A stretch of 64,000 bases of DNA from Anaeromassilibacillus sp. An200. GTDB lineage: Bacteria; Bacillota; Clostridia; Oscillospirales; Acutalibacteraceae. Shown here one piece after another: positions 1 through 7,136 of the stretch. The translations under genes were made by a program, and so were the position numbers. The stretch spans positions 62,001-126,000 of the forward strand of contig NZ_NFJU01000006.1 of assembly GCF_002160025.1 (NCBI RefSeq), read 5' to 3'. The notes beneath the pieces are model-generated. The model was not told the origin of the DNA, did not search any database, and was given only the letters and a program-made list of their open reading frames with translations. Numbering within the stretch: the stretch's first letter is position 1; every line of letters starts with the position of its first letter.

Positions 1-134
1 CCGTCGAGATTCGGGCAGGAAAAGCCCGCGTCGACGGCGGCCTTGCCCACGCGGTGCGGGAAGCGGGTGCGAAGGTGATAGTACAGCGTGTGATACCGCT
101 TGTTGTCAAGCGAGTAGGGGAAAGGGTTTACCAT
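1..134 (-). CDS. Radical SAM protein, TIGR01212/YhcC-like (5' part, cut by window edge)
   Basis: The first 44 codons of a gene that runs off the left edge. The start reads MVNPFPYSLDNKRYHTLYYH, followed by DAGFSCPNLDG. This is the typical N-terminus of the TIGR01212 (YhcC-type) radical SAM family, where the Cys of CPNxDG is the first ligand of the iron-sulfur cluster. Its ATG (134-132) overlaps the stop of prfC (TAA at 130-128), so the two genes are translationally coupled on the minus strand. The other cluster cysteines lie outside the window, so the assignment rests on N-terminal resemblance only. Confidence 0.72.
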   Translation of the reverse strand, partial: MVNPFPYSLDNKRYHTLYYHLRTRFPHRVGKAAVDAGFSCPNLD

Positions 135-1732
135 CTGCCGAATTCGGCCAGCTTGAGATCGGGGTTATGCTCCTCGGCCCAGCGGATGCTCCACTCGTTC
201 GCGAAGATCAGAAGGTAATTGCCCTTGAGATCCTGGATCCGGCGCGTGTCGGACGTGAGGTTCAGCTTCTTCGGATCGAAGTTTTCTTCCTTGTTCTCGA
301 TCCAGCGGATATATTCATAGGGCAGACCCTCCATGCGGATGTCTACATTATATTCGTTTTTCAGACGGTACTCGAGCACGTCAAATTGCAGCGTGCCGAC
401 CACACCGACGATGACCTCCTCCATGCCGCCGCCAAGCTCCTGGAAGATCTGGATCGCGCCTTCCTGGGCGATCTGGCTCATGCCCTTCACGAACTGCTTG
501 CGCTTCATCGTATCCACCTGATAGACACGGTTGAAATGTTCGGGGGCAAAGGTCGGGATGCCGCCGAACTGGAATTTTTCCGCGCCGGTGCAGATGGTGT
601 CCCCGATCGAGAAAATACCGGGATCGAACACGCCGATGATGTCGCCCGCATACGCTTCATCAATGATCTCGCGCTCCTGTGCCATAAGCTGTTGGGGCTG
701 GGCGAGCTTGATCTTCTTTCCGCCCTGCACATGGTAAACCTCCATGCCCTTTTCAAAGCGGCCGGAGCAGATGCGCATGAACGCGATGCGGTCGCGGTGC
801 GCGCGGTTCATGTTCGCCTGGATCTTAAAGACGAAGGCGGAGAAATCTGGGCGGAAGGGATCGACGGCTCCCACATCCGCTTCCCGCGGCAGCGGCGGGG
901 GCGTCAGGCGCAGAAACTCCTTGAGGAAGGGTTCGACGCCGAAATTGGTGAGTGCGGAGCCGAAGAACACGGGGGAAAGGCGGCCATGGCGCACCGCGTC
1001 CATGTTGAACTCATAGCCCGCGCCGTCGAGCAGCTCCACGTCGTCGCACAGCGTCTCGTAATGGTTGTGTCCAATCAGATCGGAAAGGCCGGGATCGGAC
1101 AGGTCGGCCTCGATGACGGGAACCTCGTGCTGACCGTTTGCCAGCTCGTCCACCGCGCGGAAGGCGAGAATTTCGCGCTTTTCGCGGTCGTACACGCCCT
1201 GAAACTCCTTGCCGGAGCCGATCGGCCAGTTCATCGGGTACGTTTTGATCCCCAGCTCATACTCGATTTCATCAAGCAGATCGTAAGGGCTGCGCGCGTC
1301 GCGGTCCATCTTATTGATGAAGGTAAAGATCGGGATATCGCGCAGCAGGCAGACCTTGAACAGCTTGCGTGTCTGCGGCTCCACGCCCTTGGCCGCGTCG
1401 ATCACCATCACGGCCGAATCCGCCGCCATGAGCGTGCGGTAGGTGTCCTCGGAGAAATCCTGGTGGCCGGGGGTGTCGAGGATGTTGATGCAGTACCCAT
1501 CATAGCGGAACTGCATGACGGAGGAGGTCACGGAGATTCCTCTCTGCTTTTCGATCTCCATCCAGTCCGAGACGGCATGGCGCGCCGTCTTTTTGCCCTT
1601 TACCGATCCCGCCAGCGCGATGGCTCCGCCGTAGAGCAGAAGCTTTTCCGTGAGCGTCGTCTTGCCGGCGTCGGGGTGCGAGATGATCGCAAAGGTGCGC
1701 CGTTTCTCAATTTCGTTTCTGATATCTGCCAA
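128..1732 (-). CDS. prfC: Peptide chain release factor 3
   Basis: RF3 is a translational GTPase that removes RF1/RF2 from the ribosome after termination. The 534-aa product matches the usual family length of about 530. G1 is HPDAGKTTLTEK near the N-terminus, G3 is DTPGHQDFSEDTYR, G4 is NKMD, and the C-terminal domain has the RF3-typical VGTLQFDVLEYRL. The chosen start is TTG at 1732 (TTG GCA GAT ATC), preceded by AGGGAGG at 7 nt spacing. The open frame runs further upstream, but that extension has no family character. The gene is transcribed from the promoter at 1829-1857 and overlaps the next gene by 7 nt. Confidence 0.95.
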   Translation of the reverse strand: MADIRNEIEKRRTFAIISHPDAGKTTLTEKLLLYGGAIALAGSVKGKKTARHAVSDWMEIEKQRGISVTSSVMQFRYDGYCINILDTPGHQDFSEDTYRTLMAADSAVMVIDAAKGVEPQTRKLFKVCLLRDIPIFTFINKMDRDARSPYDLLDEIEYELGIKTYPMNWPIGSGKEFQGVYDREKREILAFRAVDELANGQHEVPVIEADLSDPGLSDLIGHNHYETLCDDVELLDGAGYEFNMDAVRHGRLSPVFFGSALTNFGVEPFLKEFLRLTPPPLPREADVGAVDPFRPDFSAFVFKIQANMNRAHRDRIAFMRICSGRFEKGMEVYHVQGGKKIKLAQPQQLMAQEREIIDEAYAGDIIGVFDPGIFSIGDTICTGAEKFQFGGIPTFAPEHFNRVYQVDTMKRKQFVKGMSQIAQEGAIQIFQELGGGMEEVIVGVVGTLQFDVLEYRLKNEYNVDIRMEGLPYEYIRWIENKEENFDPKKLNLTSDTRRIQDLKGNYLLIFANEWSIRWAEEHNPDLKLAEFGRW

Positions 1733-1828
1733 AGCAAAGCCTCCCTGTGTGAGCTGAATTCCGTATGGAGCGGGCCGGTTTTGGGGCCGCTCCCGGATCC
1801 GGTTTTCAGACCCGATTCGCAATTTTTC

Positions 1829-1857
1829 ATTATACAATATTTTACCCTTAAATTCCA
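1829..1857 (-). promoter_or_regulatory. Sigma-A-type promoter of prfC
   Basis: TGGAAT, 17 nt, TATAAT on the minus strand, about 100 nt upstream of the prfC TTG start. The -10 is perfect and the -35 is weak. Confidence 0.55.
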
Positions 1858-1895
1858 CACAAGGGACGGATTTCCCGAAGGATTGTATTGTTGCA

Positions 1896-1931
1896 CAAAG
1901 AAACGGGAAAGCCCGTCGGGGGCTTTCCCGC
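1896..1931 (-). terminator. Intrinsic terminator after the 152-aa membrane protein
   Basis: Minus strand: an 11-bp GC-rich stem (CGGGAAAGCCC paired with GGGCTTTCCCG, 5-nt loop) followed by TTTCTTTG. It separates the XRE/membrane-protein operon from prfC. Confidence 0.8.
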
Positions 1932-1949
1932 TCCTGCCGAAAACCGGCG

Positions 1950-2408
1950 TCAGTATTTTCGATCGTAGTAAAGGTAGGTCCCGGCCTTGAGGACAATCGC
2001 CGCGCACAGCAGGCCGAATGCCGTGTAAAAGGCGGCCATGTTGAACAGTCCCGTGCCGAACACAACGATCGCGGTCACAAGGAGCAGTGCGTCCATGGGG
2101 AATCCGCCGCTCTTGTCGTGCAGAAAATGCGTCCGCTCGTCGCGCTCCGCTTCCTGCTGTTCCCGCAGGAGCAGGCGGTTTTTGAGAAGCTTTTTATTCG
2201 CGTGGATCCGTACCCCGAGAAAGATCACGCCGCCAAAGTAGAGCAGATCCGTGACAAAATCCGCTGTGCGCGTCATCATGCGGGAATCTCCTCCGCCCAG
2301 CTCGACCAGAACAATCATATAGGCTGTCATCAGGACGATTGCCATCCAGCAGCCCCAGATCCGCAGCCGGATGGTTTTTGTGTAGGCCGGTGCTTCAGAT
2401 GGTTTCAT
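1950..2408 (-). CDS. Small integral membrane protein paired with an XRE regulator
   Basis: A 152-aa protein of unknown function with about four hydrophobic segments: roughly residues 17-36, 50-67, 106-124 and 125-142. A charged, KR/E-rich cytoplasmic stretch lies between the second and third. It overlaps the upstream XRE gene by 14 nt and has its own SD (AGGAGG, 6 nt before the ATG). Pairs of a short XRE repressor and a 3-4 TM protein of this size are common in Clostridia and often respond to membrane stress or antimicrobial peptides. No such role can be shown here. Confidence 0.7.
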   Translation of the reverse strand: MKPSEAPAYTKTIRLRIWGCWMAIVLMTAYMIVLVELGGGDSRMMTRTADFVTDLLYFGGVIFLGVRIHANKKLLKNRLLLREQQEAERDERTHFLHDKSGGFPMDALLLVTAIVVFGTGLFNMAAFYTAFGLLCAAIVLKAGTYLYYDRKY

Positions 2409-2625
2409 ACTTCTCCTCCTCCAGCTTCAAATTCTCCCGCAGGCAGTACAGCTCCTCAATGGTCGTGCCGAATTCCAGCGCGATCCGGTACGCCAGCAGA
2501 AGGGATGGGTTGTACTGCCCCTGTTCCAGGGATATAATGGTGCGCGACGAGACGTGGACGCGCTCTGCCAGCTGCTGCTGCGTCAGGCCCTTCTCCCTGC
2601 GCAGCTCGCGAACCCGGTTGTTCAC
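2395..2625 (-). CDS. XRE/Cro-family transcriptional regulator (76 aa)
   Basis: A compact HTH_3 DNA-binding protein. The helix-turn-helix is clear (GLTQQQLAERVHVSSRTIISL, residues about 14-34), followed by the typical PSLLLAYRIALEFGTTIEELY. I chose GTG at 2625 because AGGAGGGAT sits 6 nt before it; the longer reading to 2643 has no SD. It is first in an operon with the membrane protein and probably binds the nested palindromes at 2651-2686 that overlap its own promoter. Confidence 0.9.
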   Translation of the reverse strand: MNNRVRELRREKGLTQQQLAERVHVSSRTIISLEQGQYNPSLLLAYRIALEFGTTIEELYCLRENLKLEEEKYETI

Positions 2626-2650
2626 TCCATCCCTCCTCTCCACATAAAAA

Positions 2651-2686
2651 ATATGAAGGAAACTTCATGTGAAGCTACCTTCATAT
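2651..2686. promoter_or_regulatory. Nested inverted repeats, likely XRE operator
   Basis: ATATGAAGG (2651-2659) is repeated inverted as CCTTCATAT (2678-2686), enclosing a second dyad CTTCA-TG-TGAAG (2663-2674). This gives four TTCA/TGAA half-sites in 36 bp. The right arm overlaps the -10 of the XRE promoter, so an autorepressor bound here would block RNA polymerase. The binding protein is inferred from proximity. Confidence 0.65.
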
Positions 2687-2711
2687 TACAGGAACTTTTC
2701 TGGTTTGTCAA
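2683..2711 (-). promoter_or_regulatory. Strong sigma-A promoter of the XRE operon
   Basis: Minus strand TTGACA, 17 nt, TATTAT-class -10 (read TAATAT): consensus -35 and near-consensus -10 at ideal spacing, overlapping the operator. Confidence 0.85.
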
Positions 2712-2728
2712 GGCATCCGGCGGCGGTT

Positions 2729-3391
2729 TCAGAAATTTCTCCGCGTCAGCTCCTGCGCGAGGATGGCGAGCTCCGCGCGGCGCTCCTTCCAGTCAGGGAG
2801 AAAAGAGGCGACGCGCGCCCAGAAGCGCGGAGAGTGGTTGTGTTCGGCAATGTGGCACAGCTCGTGGACAATGACATAGTCGATGCAGGCGGGGGAAGCG
2901 GTGATGAGCCGCCAGGACAGGGTGATCGCGTTTTTGCCGGAGCAGCAGCCCCAGCTGGTGCGGGCGGAGCCGACGCGCACCGAGGCAGGGGAAAGGCCGG
3001 TTTGCTTTACCCAATACGAGACACGTGCGGGAAGCGTATCCTTTGCCAGCGCGCGGCAGACAGCGGCGGCCTGTGCACGCACCTCCAGCGGGCCGGGGCC
3101 GGGCAGAACAAAGGAGCCGTCCTCAAAACGGGCGGGAGATCCGGGGAGGATGGGATATTCCGTGCCGAGGAGCGGAAGCGTCTGCGGCATGGCCTGCGCC
3201 TGCCGGCATCGTTCTTCCGCCCGCTCGCGCACCAGCGCGGATTTTTCCAGGATCCAGCTTTCCTTGGCGCGTACAAATTCATCGATCCGCGCTTTGGACA
3301 GGCGGAGCGGAGCGCGTACCTCGAACGAGCCGTCCGGCCGGATATAGATGCCCACCGTTTTCCGGCGGGATCGGATGAGCGGATATTCCAT
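2729..3391 (-). CDS. YgjP-like (DUF45/M48-type) zinc metallopeptidase
   Basis: A 220-aa protein. The N-terminal half has the SRRKTVGIYIRPDG-type beta-strands of the YgjP family. The C-terminal half has RTSWGCCSGKNAITLSWRL and the zinc motif VHELCHIAEHNHSPRFW, an HExxH with a downstream His. This is the Wss1/SprT-like YgjP fold, a predicted cytosolic metalloprotease with no signal peptide. The ATG at 3391 has GAGGAGG 8 nt upstream; an in-frame ATG at 3451 lacks an SD. The natural substrate is unknown. Confidence 0.85.
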   Translation of the reverse strand: MEYPLIRSRRKTVGIYIRPDGSFEVRAPLRLSKARIDEFVRAKESWILEKSALVRERAEERCRQAQAMPQTLPLLGTEYPILPGSPARFEDGSFVLPGPGPLEVRAQAAAVCRALAKDTLPARVSYWVKQTGLSPASVRVGSARTSWGCCSGKNAITLSWRLITASPACIDYVIVHELCHIAEHNHSPRFWARVASFLPDWKERRAELAILAQELTRRNF

Positions 3392-3514
3392 GAAAAAGAC
3401 CTCCTCGCTGTTCTTCCCCGCGTTAGTTCTGCCTGCCCGTGTCCGGTTCAAAAGGGGAATGCTTCAAAGGTATCGTATCACAGAGAAAGACCGGGGACAA
3501 GGCACAAATAGGGC

Positions 3515-3543
3515 TGGCATTTCGGGCGGCGGGATGCTATAAT
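3515..3543 (+). promoter_or_regulatory. Promoter upstream of the small Cys protein
   Basis: TGGCAT, 17 nt, TATAAT, 54 nt before the TTG start at 3597. The -10 is perfect; the -35 is weak. Confidence 0.55.
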
Positions 3544-3596
3544 GAATAGAACACAAGCGGAAAGGCCGCGGCACAGACGAAAAGGAGGGAGCCCCC

Positions 3597-3821
3597 TTGC
3601 TGTTTCACAGAAAGAAAAAGGATTATTTCGGGGACAAGATCGAGACGGACTGCGCATATTGCCGGTTTGGCTCGGATTTTGACGGGGCCGTCGTGTGCAA
3701 GGTGGGCCTGGATCTGGAGCCGGACGGCTCGTGCCGGAAGTTTTCGTATGACCCGCTCAAGCGCAAGCCGTTTGCCCCGCCGCCGCTGCGGGAATACGAT
3801 CCGGACGATTTCAAGCTTTGA
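3597..3821 (+). CDS. Small four-cysteine protein (74 aa), function unknown
   Basis: Starts at TTG with AGGAGG 8 nt upstream. Cysteines lie at 19, 22, 34 and 46 (CAYC, VVCKVG, GSCRKF), spaced as CxxC-N11-C-N11-C, consistent with a small zinc- or cluster-binding fold. The tail is Pro/Asp-rich (KRKPFAPPPLREYDPDDF). It is a single-gene transcription unit ahead of the ECF sigma operon. I do not recognise a named family. Confidence 0.75.
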   Translation: MLFHRKKKDYFGDKIETDCAYCRFGSDFDGAVVCKVGLDLEPDGSCRKFSYDPLKRKPFAPPPLREYDPDDFKL

Positions 3822-3872
3822 CAGGGCGGGCGGAGTGCCAAAAGGGCGTCCGTCCGTTTTCTTTTGATTATA

Positions 3873-3900
3873 TGTAACATTTGAGGGAGCGCCGCGGTAT
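3873..3900 (+). promoter_or_regulatory. Candidate ECF-type autoregulated promoter
   Basis: TGTAAC, 16 nt, CGGTAT immediately upstream of the ECF sigma gene. AAC-containing -35 and CG-starting -10 elements are typical of Firmicutes ECF sigma factors such as SigX/SigV. The match is by eye. Confidence 0.4.
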
Positions 3901-3949
3901 TCCGATCAGAACAGGATCGCGCGGCGCGGAGAAGGAGGCATCCGTTAGG

Positions 3950-4438
3950 ATGGATCAGCCTGCGGCATACCGCGCCCCGACGCCGGAGGAGGCAGTCGGG
4001 CAATATGGCGACACCGTATACCGTCTGGCCTATGCCAAGACCGGCAGCCGGTCGGACGCGGACGACATTTATCAGGAGGTTTTCCTGCGTTATCTGCGCA
4101 CAAGGCCGGCATTTGAGAGCCCGGACCACGCCAAAGCGTGGTTCCTGCGCGTGACGCTCAACTGCATGAAGAGCTTTTGGGGCTCGACCTTCCGCCGCCG
4201 CACCGTCCCGCTTGACGAGACGCTGCCGACGGAGGACAATCCCTCGGACGGCTCCATGGAGTCGTATCTCCGGCGTCTGCCGGAGCAGTACCGCGCGGTG
4301 ATTCACCTGTTCTATTATGAGGATCTGCCCACAGCGGAGATCGCACGGCTTCTGCGCCGCCGCGAGACGACTGTGCGCGTGCAGCTGATGCGGGCGCGGC
4401 AGATGCTCAGGGAAATGATGGAAAAGGAGGACGGATAA
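3950..4438 (+). CDS. ECF-type RNA polymerase sigma factor
   Basis: A 162-aa sigma-70 family protein. Region 2 spans about residues 12-78 (YGDTVYRLAYAKTG, DADDIYQEVFLRY, WFLRVTLN). Region 4 is at about 105-155 (LPEQYRAVIHLFYYEDLPT then AEIARLLRRRETTVRVQL), an intact HTH. The ATG at 3950 follows AAGGAGG by 11 nt. The stop overlaps the next gene by 1 nt (TAATG), so sigma factor and putative anti-sigma are translationally coupled. A TGTAAC/CGGTAT element upstream suggests autoregulation. Confidence 0.92.
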   Translation: MDQPAAYRAPTPEEAVGQYGDTVYRLAYAKTGSRSDADDIYQEVFLRYLRTRPAFESPDHAKAWFLRVTLNCMKSFWGSTFRRRTVPLDETLPTEDNPSDGSMESYLRRLPEQYRAVIHLFYYEDLPTAEIARLLRRRETTVRVQLMRARQMLREMMEKEDG

Positions 4439-5397
4439 TGACCGAACGGGAATTTGACGAGAAGCTGCGTGCGCGTTACCATGCCGCGGCATCCTCCTGG
4501 ACGCCGGAAACGAAAACGCGCGACGCCCTGGTGGAGCGTCTCACGAAACAAAAAGCGCCGCGCCGCGCTCCCCAATATCTGCGTCCCGCTGTGGCTCTTT
4601 GCTGCTGCGCGCTGGCAGCCGCGGCGGCGCTGTTTGCCTGGCAGGGGCAAACCACCGATCTGCCCGCTGTTTCGGAGGAGACGGTGCAGACGCAGGGAGC
4701 GGCGGACGCTGCCGCACCCTATGCGGCAGCTACTGCCGGGGCGCAGCAGGAGGCGGAAGATGCCGCCGGATCCGGCGGGGAGACTGCGGACAGAGTGGAC
4801 GCGGTTTCCCCCAAGCAGGCGGAGCCCAATGCCGCCCTGGCCGCGATGGCGCCGGAAACCTACGCGGACACGGAGCAGGCGCAAAACGATGCCGGCGCGG
4901 TTCGCAGCAGCGCTTCCCCTCTGACGGGAGAAGAGGCCCGCACGGTCGCGGAGCTGGGCGCGCTGCTTCCCGCTTCGCAGGAAGCGCTGCCCGAGGAAAC
5001 GGCATACCAGGAGACTTTGGAAAGCGGAACGGTTCTGATGCTTCTCTGCACAGGGACCAGCAGCGAATTATCGGTGCGCGTGTCCGCTGTGACGGCAGAG
5101 CAGCAGGAACGTCTGGTGTCGGTGGACGAGCCGGAAACCTATGATCTGACCCTGTGCGGCCTGCCGCTTGCGGAAAGCGTTCCGGAGGATCGGCAGTCCC
5201 GCGTGGAAAACCCCATTTTCATGGCCGAGGAGCTGAGCGTTTCCGTGCTGGAAGCGCGGCAGGAGCCGGAGGAAGGCACCATGCGCTTCGGCGTGCTGTG
5301 CGGGGATTTTGCCGCGGAGTATGTCTGCAAAGGTATGACACCGCAGGAGGCCTATGACGCGGTCACGTCGGCAGCGTATTTTACGTCCGGGACATAA
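4438..5397 (+). CDS. Putative anti-sigma factor / single-pass membrane protein
   Basis: A 319-aa protein with a charged cytoplasmic N-terminus (residues 1-46), one transmembrane segment (PAVALCCCALAAAAALFAW, about 49-67) and a large, low-complexity Ala/Glu-rich extracytoplasmic region. Topology and the 1-nt overlap with the ECF sigma gene make it the likely membrane anti-sigma partner. No zinc-binding (ZAS) HxxxCxxC motif is visible, so it is not the classical RsiW type. It is followed by a terminator. Confidence 0.7.
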   Translation: MTEREFDEKLRARYHAAASSWTPETKTRDALVERLTKQKAPRRAPQYLRPAVALCCCALAAAAALFAWQGQTTDLPAVSEETVQTQGAADAAAPYAAATAGAQQEAEDAAGSGGETADRVDAVSPKQAEPNAALAAMAPETYADTEQAQNDAGAVRSSASPLTGEEARTVAELGALLPASQEALPEETAYQETLESGTVLMLLCTGTSSELSVRVSAVTAEQQERLVSVDEPETYDLTLCGLPLAESVPEDRQSRVENPIFMAEELSVSVLEARQEPEEGTMRFGVLCGDFAAEYVCKGMTPQEAYDAVTSAAYFTSGT

Positions 5398-5415
5398 AAA
5401 TTGCAAAAGAACCAG

Positions 5416-5456
5416 AAAGAGTGCGGCTCCGGTCATATCGGGCCGCGCTCTTTTGC
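5416..5456 (+). terminator. Intrinsic terminator of the ECF sigma operon
   Basis: AAAGAGTGCGGC pairs with GCCGCGCTCTTT (one G-U), followed by TTTTGCG. Confidence 0.75.
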
Positions 5457-5518
5457 GTGGATTCCCTTGCACCGTGCCGCCCGGCTTTGCTATAATAGCG
5501 GTGTCCCCGGCGAAACCG

Positions 5519-5590
5519 CGTGAAGTTTTCGCTCAAGCCTTTTTCAAAAGGCTTGCCGGGGGATTGCAAAGGGGGCGGAGTCCCCTTTGA
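5519..5590. repeat. Dispersed two-hairpin repeat, copy 1
   Basis: Begins GAAGTTTTCGCTCAAGCC. Hairpin 1 is CAAGCCTTTT-TCA-AAAGGCTTG and hairpin 2 is AAAGGGG-GCGGAGT-CCCCTTT. A partial second copy lies at 45665-45700 and shares the first 30 or so bases. Such extragenic repeats, which fake short ORFs starting MKFSxKPFSKGL, recur in Oscillospirales genomes as I know them; only the two copies here are seen directly. Confidence 0.65.
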
Positions 5591-5609
5591 TTATTCAGGA
5601 GGAGTTTTG

Positions 5610-7034
5610 ATGGTTTCATTTTCCGCGCTGCTTCAGGAGGGCCGCACACCGACGCGGCGGGAGGAAATTTCCGCCGTCCTCGCGCTGTCGTGGCCCGCGA
5701 TTGTCCAGCAGCTCATGCTCACATTGGTTCAGTATATCGACACCGCCATGGTCGGATCGCTGGGCCCCAACGCGACGGCCTCGGTCGGCGTGGTGTCCAG
5801 CTCCGTCTGGCTTTTCAACGGCCTTTTGGGCGCGGCGGCGATCGGTTTTGCCGTGCAGGTGGCCCAGCACATCGGGGCCGGGGAGACGGAGCAGGCTCGC
5901 GGCGTGGTGCGGGAATCGCTCCTGTTCAACGTCCTCTTTGGCCTGTTTATGGGTGCGCTGGCCGTGGGACTGTCGTTTCCGCTGCCGGGGCTTCTGGGAG
6001 CGGAGGAGGCAATTCAGCCGGACGCGTCCTGGTATTTCCGGATCGTTGGCTGTTCGATGCCGTTTCTCATGGCGATCAATCTTCTCTCGTCGCTTTTGCG
6101 CTGCATGGGGGATACGCGCACACCGATGCTGTATAATATTACCCTCAACATTCTCAACACGATCTTTAATTTCCTGTTGATTTATCCTTCCCGGGAAGCC
6201 AGTCTGTTCGGAACAACGCTGTGGCTGCCGGGGGCCGGGCTGGGCGTGCCGGGAGCGGCGCTCGGGTCAGCGTTTGCCTCGCTGCTGGTGGCTCTCTTAT
6301 TTTTGCGGCGCTTTTTCCGCCGGGGATTTCCGCTGCAAATCCATCTGCGCGACAAATTCCGGTTTACAAAGTCCTGTCTCTCGGCCATGGTGCGCATTGC
6401 GATCCCGCAGGCGATGGCGCACACGGCCTCCTGCGGCGCGCAGATCGCCGTCACGGTAATTGCCGCCGGTCTCGGCACGCAGGCCGTCGCGGCCAACTCG
6501 CTCGCCGTCACGGCGGAAGCGCTGTGCTACCAGCCGGGATACGGCGTTTCCACCGCCGCCACCACGCTGGTTGGGCAGGCGATCGGCGCGGGCCGGCGCG
6601 ATATGGCGGTGCGCTTCGCGCGCGTGAGCACATGGCTCGGCATGGCGATTATGACCGGCACGGGCCTTCTGATGTTCCTGTTTGCGGAGCCGCTGATCGG
6701 CATGTTCACCCCGGATGTGGATGTGATGCGTCTCGGCGCATCCGTTCTGCGGATCGAAGCCTTTGCGGAGCCGCTTTTTGCCGCGTCGATTGTGGCGTCC
6801 GGCGCGTTCTCCGGTGCGGGAGACACAAAATGGTCGTTTGCCGCGAACCTTCTCTCCATGTGGGGCGTGCGTCTGCCGATCGCGCTGCTGCTCATCGGCT
6901 CACTGGGCCTGACGGGCATGTGGATCGCGATGTGCTGTGAACTGTCTCTCAAGGGCCTTGTGTTCCTGTGGCGGCTTCGCTCCAACCGGTGGCTGGACAG
7001 CGGCACGGTGGTCGTGGGCAGAGAGCGCGCGTGA
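5610..7034 (+). CDS. MATE-family multidrug/Na+ antiporter
   Basis: A 474-aa integral membrane protein with about 12 hydrophobic segments and the two-fold MATE arrangement. N-terminal landmarks are LALSWPAIVQQLMLTLVQYI, then DTAMVGSLG and ASVGVVSSSVWLF. The second half repeats the pattern at RIAIPQAMAHTASCGAQIAV. It exports organic cations or drugs by ion antiport in the family. The ATG at 5610 is preceded by AGGAGGAG at 7 nt. The longer open frame to 5520 only reads through the repeat at 5519-5590 and is not translated from a convincing SD. Confidence 0.9.
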   Translation: MVSFSALLQEGRTPTRREEISAVLALSWPAIVQQLMLTLVQYIDTAMVGSLGPNATASVGVVSSSVWLFNGLLGAAAIGFAVQVAQHIGAGETEQARGVVRESLLFNVLFGLFMGALAVGLSFPLPGLLGAEEAIQPDASWYFRIVGCSMPFLMAINLLSSLLRCMGDTRTPMLYNITLNILNTIFNFLLIYPSREASLFGTTLWLPGAGLGVPGAALGSAFASLLVALLFLRRFFRRGFPLQIHLRDKFRFTKSCLSAMVRIAIPQAMAHTASCGAQIAVTVIAAGLGTQAVAANSLAVTAEALCYQPGYGVSTAATTLVGQAIGAGRRDMAVRFARVSTWLGMAIMTGTGLLMFLFAEPLIGMFTPDVDVMRLGASVLRIEAFAEPLFAASIVASGAFSGAGDTKWSFAANLLSMWGVRLPIALLLIGSLGLTGMWIAMCCELSLKGLVFLWRLRSNRWLDSGTVVVGRERA

Positions 7035-7046
7035 TGCGTCCGGGTC

Positions 7047-7075
7047 TTGTGCTTTGCCCATGAATACGATATAAT
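7047..7075 (+). promoter_or_regulatory. Promoter of the xpaC-telA operon
   Basis: TTGTGC, 17 nt, TATAAT, 62 nt before the xpaC ATG. Confidence 0.65.
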
Positions 7076-7136
7076 AAAAAGAACAGTGAACAGCCGGGAG
7101 TGTCCCGGTGTCTGACAGAGAAAGGGTCAGCAGCGT

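Noticed and set aside
167-1990. 607-codon open frame antisense to prfC
   Set aside because: High-GC antisense shadow; no SD and no family character, while prfC on the other strand is complete.
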